In this document: positions 58,504 to 64,000 of the stretch, piece by piece
Position numbering within the stretch: position 1 is the first letter of the stretch
Layout of the letters: each line of letters starts with the position of its first letter
Translations under genes and position numbers: made by a program
The notes under the pieces: generated by a model
The model's database searches: none
What the model saw: the letters and a program-made list of their open reading frames with translations, nothing else
Told to the model about the DNA's origin: nothing
Assembly: GCA_025765615.1 (NCBI GenBank)
Contig: JAIVFJ010000030.1
Span: 1 to 64,000 of the forward strand
DNA from: Zopfochytrium polystomum
Lineage: Eukaryota > Chytridiomycota > Chytridiomycetes > Chytridiales > Chytridiaceae
DNA length: 64,000 nt
Reading direction: 5' to 3'

Positions 58504-60233
58504 ATGGCTGACGCGACGCTCTCCTCATCCTCGGTGCCCGCGGGTCCTTCGTCACCATCCACCTCGGCACAGGCGTCGCCGCCGCCGCCTGCGTCTTCGC
58601 TGCCATCGCCCCCCTCCTCCTCTTCCCAGCAGCAGCAGCAGTCGTCTTCCTCGCCGTCCCTTCCTCCTGTTTCGTCCCTGCCGAGCGGTGGCGGCGGCGG
58701 AGACTCTTCCTCCGCTCCGGACACGAACACGCAGCAGCCCCCGACCGCGGGAACAGGCTTGGCTTCGACGGATCCTGCCACATCCTTGCCCACCAACGCG
58801 CCGTCTCTGACTGCTACGCTCACTGCCACCACTGGCAACTCCGCAATCACGAGGGTCCAAACAACCACTGTTGGTGCGTTGCTTGATTGAATCAAATTTT
58901 GGTCCTTTGTGTGTGTGTGTGTGTACGCGTATGCGTGCGTGCGTACGTACGTCGGAAAAGAAACGCGCGAATCAGTTGGGGGCTACCTTGCCTTGCCCAA
59001 ACCACATGTTGTCTGGTGGCGAGATTTGTTCTGACTGTCGCATGAACCGACACCAACAAAAAAAAAAAAAAAAAAAAAGAAGAAACCTTGGTTCCGAACA
59101 TCCCTTCCTCACTTTCTTCTTCCACTTCAACCACCCTTGTTTCGTTACCCACAGACCAGCCGACCCTGTCTGGACCAACGCTTGGCGCTCCGCCGACCAC
59201 AGGTGTGAGCTCTCAGTCGAACGACGCTGGCGATTCAAACTCGAACTCGCGCTTGGTTGCTGTTCTGGCTGGGACCGGTGCTGGAATTGCAGCCCTTATC
59301 ATTGGAGGAGTTCTTTTGTGCTGGTACTTTCATCGACGAACGGAGAGGCGCGAGCGGCGTAAGGCTTCTTCAGAAGAGGCGGTGAAAAAGGCAAACATTG
59401 CGTTCTATGGACGTCAGAGCCCAGCACAACCCTTCGCCGCGGATGGCAGAATTTCTCCTATGGGTGCGCTGAAGCGCCCGCGAAGGGAGGACCAGCTGGA
59501 AGAGAACCGCGGAAGCGGAGACTCTCATCAAGCATCCCCGGCGCCTCTTCTGCGAGGGTCGGGAACTTTACAACGAGCTGAATCGGATGCCTCCTCAACT
59601 GCCGTGTCGAAAATTGGCCCATCCACGCCTATGCGCCAGTTGTCGCCCACCCCGAACGAACTCCAACATCCTCGCAGCAGCTCATCAAACGACTCAGCGC
59701 CTCCATTCGCAGAGGGCTCGTCGGTCAGTGGGTCCCCAGGAGCTGCACCGGCAGAGTTCCTGAGTTCAACAGCAGATGCTCCTGTCAACGGGGCAACGTC
59801 AATGCCTATCGCGGATTGGCATCTGCAGGCTTATCAGAACCAAATTCTTTATGGTGGAAACGTGAGTTCTGTCCTTTTGATCGGAAACAGATTTTTTCTT
59901 CGAAACTAATCTGTCTGACAGCAGGACGCCGCACTGTACATGCCCGTAAGCACTGACACTGGCGGTGGCGTGCCGTCACACAATGGTGTGATGGGCCAGC
60001 CCCTGTCGTACCAGGACCACCCAGCATACCAACAGGCGTTCGCCGACTACTACAATTACTATGCTGCACACTTTGCCTCTGTTGCTGCCCAACAGCAACA
60101 GCAGTCTCCTGTACTCGTTGGAACCTACCCTACTTCACCTCAACCCTTTGGAGGTTACACGGCTGTCCCCTCAAGCACGTCTAACGAGTCGGATGGAGCT
60201 AATAGCAAAGGCAAAGGAAGATCCATGGCATGA
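58504..60233 (+). CDS. Single-pass membrane protein, Ser/Pro-rich ectodomain (461 aa)
   Basis: Three exons, 58504-58873, 59155-59861 and 59925-60233, close in phase. Residues 1-175 are Ser/Pro/Thr/Gln-rich and probably heavily O-glycosylated if extracellular. One hydrophobic segment at about 165-187 (LVAVLAGTGAGIAALIIGGV) is followed by a strongly basic stop-transfer stretch (HRRTERRERRKA). The cytosolic tail is Ser/Pro-rich, with a Tyr/Gln-rich end (YQQAFADYYNYYAAHFASVA). There is no classical signal peptide, so topology (N-out) rests on the positive-inside rule. The layout resembles fungal wall-stress sensors and Skg6/Mid2-type proteins, but no named domain is certain. The last intron ends CAGCAG, so the protein may vary by one Gln. 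Confidence 0.75.
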
Positions 60234-60838
60234 GTCTAGACTTGGAACCGCCTCCTTTGTGCGTCTTCATACATACACAGGAATGTCGTTCGTAGGCAAC
60301 GCCTAAAATTGTTGTTCGTTTAGAATAATCTGCTGTCGATCAATTCCCTTCTTCTTTCTTCTGCATTTCCATGTATGCTGTTGGGTCTCAGTTATTTTAA
60401 CAGGCTTATTTCGCCGTTTGACACGCCGTTTTTAAAAGCCTGTTACCTTGTTTTTCGCGTTGCCTCGTCTGTCCGCAACCCCTTCCCCGTTCCCCCTCCC
60501 TACAGTGGTGTTCCAGATGATCACGAACTCTTCTCTCTCCCTTTCGTTTCCTCCTTCCGATTCTCTTCCTCTCCCTCCATTAAGTATTTTTGATGAAATT
60601 GGTGAAGTTCCCCACGGAAGCTTCAGGTGTCGCAATAAAAAGAAAAAAAGAAAAAAAAATAAACCACAAAAAAATGGCATCCGATTCTGCACCCCAGCGT
60701 TTCCCCCACGCACCCTTCAAGGATGAGAGAAACCTAAAAAAAAAAAAATTTAAAAAAAACCTTCATAGCATTTTTTTTTTTGTTTGTTCCTTCTTTCCTT
60801 GTTGTTTTTGTTGTCATTTGGTTTTTTTTTTTTAGTCT

Positions 60839-62710
60839 TCAATCAAAGTTGACGACGCGCAGCAGCCCCGGCAAGCTCACAGACTGGCGACACAGCGGGC
60901 ATTCCGCCTGTGTTGTTGATTTTTTTTTTTGGTTAGTTAGTGCATGCGTTCCCACAAGGTTGTATCTGATGGAAGGGGAGGGTTACCTTGTTCCTGCACC
61001 ACTCAGTGATGCAGTCCCAGCAAAACACGTGGCCGCACGAGGTCGCCGTCGACGCCTTTCGCGGCTCCAGGCACAGCGTGCACTTTGCCGGCGGCCGCCG
61101 CCGCCGCGCGACCCCTCCTCCTCGGGGGCGAACCGCCGCTGCCGACTCCGCCTCGGCCGCCCCTGCGTCGTCTGATTCGAGCTCAGTGCTGGCGAAGGGG
61201 GGTTGGTTTTTGGGGCGCGACGGGCAAGAAAAAAAGTCAGCCCTCTCACTATTGCCAACAGCAAAATAGAAATACGAGAAGGGAAAAAAAAAGAAGGAAA
61301 AAAAAAAAAAATAATAACAAACTTACGCCCCAGCCGAGCCGTCAACCTTCACGTCTTCGCGCTTGGTGTACGCCTGCAGCATGAGCCGCGCCAAAATCAT
61401 CAAGCCTAGGACCTCGTATCCGACGCTTTCTTCGCCTTCGCGCAGTTGCCGCGCGGCGACCTTTTTGTTTCGTTTTTTTTTTTTTTTTTTTTTTTTTTGA
61501 TCGTTTTGAGGGGTAGGGGGAGTGCGCGTGCCACGCGAATGAATCACTTCCTCCTGCACACAAACGAAAAAAAAAAAAGAAAAAAGAAGAACACCGTCGT
61601 ACATAGGTAACCCCCGATATCCTCTTTGCCACGTCGTAGTAGCGGCCGGTGAGGTAGAACACGGCAAGGTGCAGGGAGCTGAGCTGGTCGTTCACCAGCC
61701 ACCGGATGTTTGATGTTTGTTCGCTGACGTAGCGCAGGATTCTAGCCACGAAAGATTGGTCGGCTACGTAAGGAAAGGTCAGATAGTGGACCGGAAGCCC
61801 AAAGCGGGTGACGTGGGAGAAGACACGAAACTGGGTTTGACGGCCTGCCCTCTTGCCTTGATCCATTGAAGAAGGCTGTCGAACGAGTACGATGCGAGGA
61901 GGTAGAACACGATTTGGCCGAGCCGGCGCTGGCGGGGTTGGGCCGAAAATCGGATCCGTTAAGCAAAAATAACAAAACCAAGTTAGAATGTGAATGCCAC
62001 ATTTGAGCTTTCTACCCCAGTCCCCACGCGCGGCTTCTCACCTTTACAGATGGTGGCGCCGACTGCGGGTCCACTTGGATAATGTCGCAGTATTCTTCGC
62101 CCAACGTTTGACTGCCTATCCGAGACGGGGGGGAAAAAAAATTAACGTCAATAATCTAAGAATTCCTGCTGTCCAACACCGTACTCCTCGACCCTTTCCG
62201 GGTCCTCCCCGTAACCCCGCCTCATCCAAGCCAATTCCACTCTTCTTCCTCACCGGCCAGGGTGGTGAGCCCGAGGAACGCGGCGTCCGCGCCGAGGCGC
62301 AGCTCCTTTTGGTGGGCGACGAGCCAGCGGGTGCCGAAGAACGAGCGGGCGAGGGATTGCAGTGCGTCAAAGACCTGGTGGCGGTAGAACTCGTCCTTTT
62401 GGTGGGCGCGGACGATGTCCGGCTGGGCGGCGGCGGGGAAGGCGGTGCTGAAGCGAGGCGGGGACGGGGGCGACGACGGCGGCGGTGGCGAGGACGCCGA
62501 CGCCGACGCCGACGAGGGCGCCGACGGGGACGAGGGCGCCGCCTGCTGCTGCGGTTGGAGCGATCGCACTTGCGGCGTGGGGCCGGCAGCGCGTTGTTGT
62601 TGGTGTGGTAGTGGCGGGGGCGGGGGCGGGGTGAGAAGGGAAGCAGATGTCGATTGAGGTAGTGATGGTGGTGCTCGTGCTACCGTCGGCGGAGGGGGCT
62701 GGGCGGACAT
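60839..62710 (-). CDS. PEX10: Peroxisome biogenesis RING ubiquitin ligase Pex10 (397 aa)
   Basis: Seven exons, 62710-62254, 62115-62042, 61928-61832, 61763-61603, 61460-61327, 61188-60987 and 60907-60839, close in phase. The exon 3-4 join uses donor GTTTCG and is less certain. After an 80-residue Pro/Gln/Ser-rich start comes the Pex2/Pex10/Pex12 domain: [45 protein letters not shown] and [20 protein letters not shown]. The C-terminal RING finger reads CTLCLE...[14 protein letters not shown] then CPLC. With Pex2 and Pex12 it forms the membrane retrotranslocation channel that ubiquitinates and recycles the receptor Pex5. Motifs and order are diagnostic. Introns 4 and 5 contain long A/T runs on the coding strand. 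Confidence 0.93.
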
Positions 62711-62923
62711 GGCAGAAATGGGCGCGGACCGGCTGATTTCCTGCAGTGCACGTGACCACCAGGACGGTGAGGTTTGTTTTTTGTTGTGTTCGCTGCGCCC
62801 ATTCGACCGACATTCGACGGTGGTGCAGACGCGGCGCCTGCCCGACGGGAGAGAGCATTGACTATAAGTATTGCTCGGCCCCCCCCTTGGCCTGTGCGTG
62901 CCCGAGCGTGAGCGTAGTGCACA

Positions 62924-62957
62924 CACACACACACACACACACACACAACACACATAC
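62924..62957. repeat. (CA)n microsatellite between PEX10 and the ABC transporter gene
   Basis: About 24 uninterrupted bases of CA plus imperfect units, in the 483-bp gap between the two divergent start codons. Confidence 0.9.
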
Positions 62958-63192
62958 ATGCACACACTTGGCGAAAATGGCGCTGCAAAACGCGCGAGCT
63001 GTGTGTGTTTCGCACTGCCCCACCCTGCCCCTGCCCCTGCCCGCTCGGCCACCCGCCCGTCAGTCCTCCCCTCTTTTGCTCCTCGCCGCGAGCTCGTCCT
63101 CGCATGTTATAGTAGAACCGTTCCTGCGGACGGCTCTTAAAAATGGAACCAACGAAAGAAAGAACGAAAGCAAAAAGCCAAAAAAGAAAAAG

Positions 63193-64000
63193 ATGGCGAC
63201 AACCGCCAGCTTCCCCGTCCTGATCGCAGCCCTGCGCCGTCGCGTTGACGCGCCAACCCGCGCCGTGCTGCTCGCCGTCGCCCTGCCCCTCGCCGCGCTC
63301 GAGGGCGTGCTTGTGCCGCTGCGGTCCGAGCTCATTGGCGCCTTTGTCGACCTGCTCTCGTCGTCATCATCCTCCTCGTCCTCCACCTCCCCATCCGTCG
63401 GCACCGCCACCGCCGCCACCACATCTGCCATCGCGTCCGCCACCGACGCCCTGATCACCCGCGCCGTCGGCCTCGCCTTGGTCACCTGGGCAGTCAGCGC
63501 CGCTAGCGCATTCGTGTGGTCAGCCGCCGCGGCTTGGTGGTGCAACGTGAAGCTGTCATTTTTTGTTTCATCGTGTGGCGCGCGCAACCCTGACTCCACG
63601 AATTGCAACATAAACCCGAAAACAAACAGAGACTGTCGCGCCAGTACTATGCTGCATTCCTCCGGCAGGACGAGGCCTGGCGACAAGCTCACCAATCCGG
63701 TAAACTGGCTTTGGAGTTGAGGTACATAGGCTTTTTTTTGCGCGGTGCGCACACTGGAACTGTTGTCATTCAAGTCTTTCCTTCCTTTTAATTGCAGCGG
63801 GATATCGAAAATTCAAGAGGCAGTTTCAGACCATCTCCGAACGACGGTGAAAAGCGTCGCACTCTTTGCTCTGGGCCTCTTTCTTGCTTTCAGGACCGGT
63901 TGGCAGCTGGCTGTTGTCGTCTTGTGTTCGTTTCCCGTTGTCGGTAAGACATTCAATAGCTATATCCCGGTCTAAACCTTTCCAACCCCGCCGGCACTCC
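63193..64000 (+). CDS. ABC transporter, subfamily B type, N-terminal part (runs off right edge)
   Basis: Exons 63193-63546, 63630-63721 and 63798-63943 close in phase; a GTAAGA donor at 63944 shows the gene continues past the window. The visible 197 residues hold transmembrane segments (LIAALRRR...AVLLAVALPLAALEGVLVPL; LVTWAVSAASAFVWSAAAAW). The coupling-helix region typical of ABC-B exporters follows (YYAAFLRQDEAWRQAHQSG then LELSG-ISKIQEAVSDHLRTT) with the next membrane segment (LFALGLFLAFRTGWQLAVVV). The nucleotide-binding domain is not in the window. Half-size or full-size cannot be told. A Ser-rich luminal/extracellular loop separates TM1 and TM2. The Asp normally found after LSG is missing, perhaps a splice-model detail. 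Confidence 0.85.

Overview
The window is eukaryotic nuclear DNA, most likely from a fungus and plausibly a zoosporic (chytrid-type) one. Genes carry short GT-AG introns (about 50-150 nt), and the recognisable housekeeping genes are eukaryotic: RPT3, ELP3, PEX10, 5-formyltetrahydrofolate cyclo-ligase and NIF3. Most genes are GC-rich with strong third-position GC, while a TE island at about 33-42.5 kb is visibly more AT-rich. A possible CFAP161-like gene (a cilium protein family) and the abundance of ankyrin proteins suggest a chytrid, but this is inference. All gene models were joined by hand from splice signals and reading phase. Where exon coordinates are given, the phases close.

Layout. 1-2450: minus-strand partial gene resembling transposon-associated DUF6729 proteins, with one homopolymer frame break. 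4.4-5.2 kb: a protein-like stretch whose frame steps +1 five times (pseudogene candidate). 5.5-12.5 kb: a 2,234-aa TIR-ankyrin protein. 12.9-14.5 kb: a secreted, probably GPI-anchored acid-phosphatase-type phosphoesterase. 14.5-20.1 kb is gene-poor; it holds a small secreted proline-rich protein and several perfect or near-perfect hairpins. 20.1-23.5 kb: a 1,089-aa secreted modular protein. 24.9-27.3 kb: an MFS transporter. 28.0-32.9 kb: a 1,446-aa TIR-NACHT-ankyrin-TPR receptor-like protein, the most striking gene here.

33-42.5 kb is a TE island. A 5,225-bp Ty3-type chromodomain retrotransposon (36264-41488) has two nearly identical LTRs, a 5-bp target duplication (GATTG), Tf1-style self-priming complementarity and a CCCAAAC slip site at the gag end. 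It lies between two inverted LTRs of a second family, and SINE-like tRNA-derived pieces lie upstream.

43.5-64 kb is denser. It holds a secreted 248-aa protein, then RPT3 and ELP3 (divergent, sharing a GA-repeat intergenic region), FAU1/MTHFS, a convergent NIF3 gene, a possible CFAP161-like gene, a third ankyrin protein with an F-box-like N terminus, a single-pass membrane protein, PEX10, and a truncated ABC-B transporter running off the right edge.

The genes do not form one pathway. The notable theme is three large ankyrin-repeat proteins, two with TIR domains and one with a NACHT NTPase, in 57 kb next to mobile elements. This pattern would fit a fungal NLR/STAND-type self/non-self or stress-sensing repertoire; that function is inference. 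Other recurring features are GA microsatellites a few hundred bases upstream of start codons, CA repeats just before 3' splice sites, and 3' splice sites preceded by long A runs.
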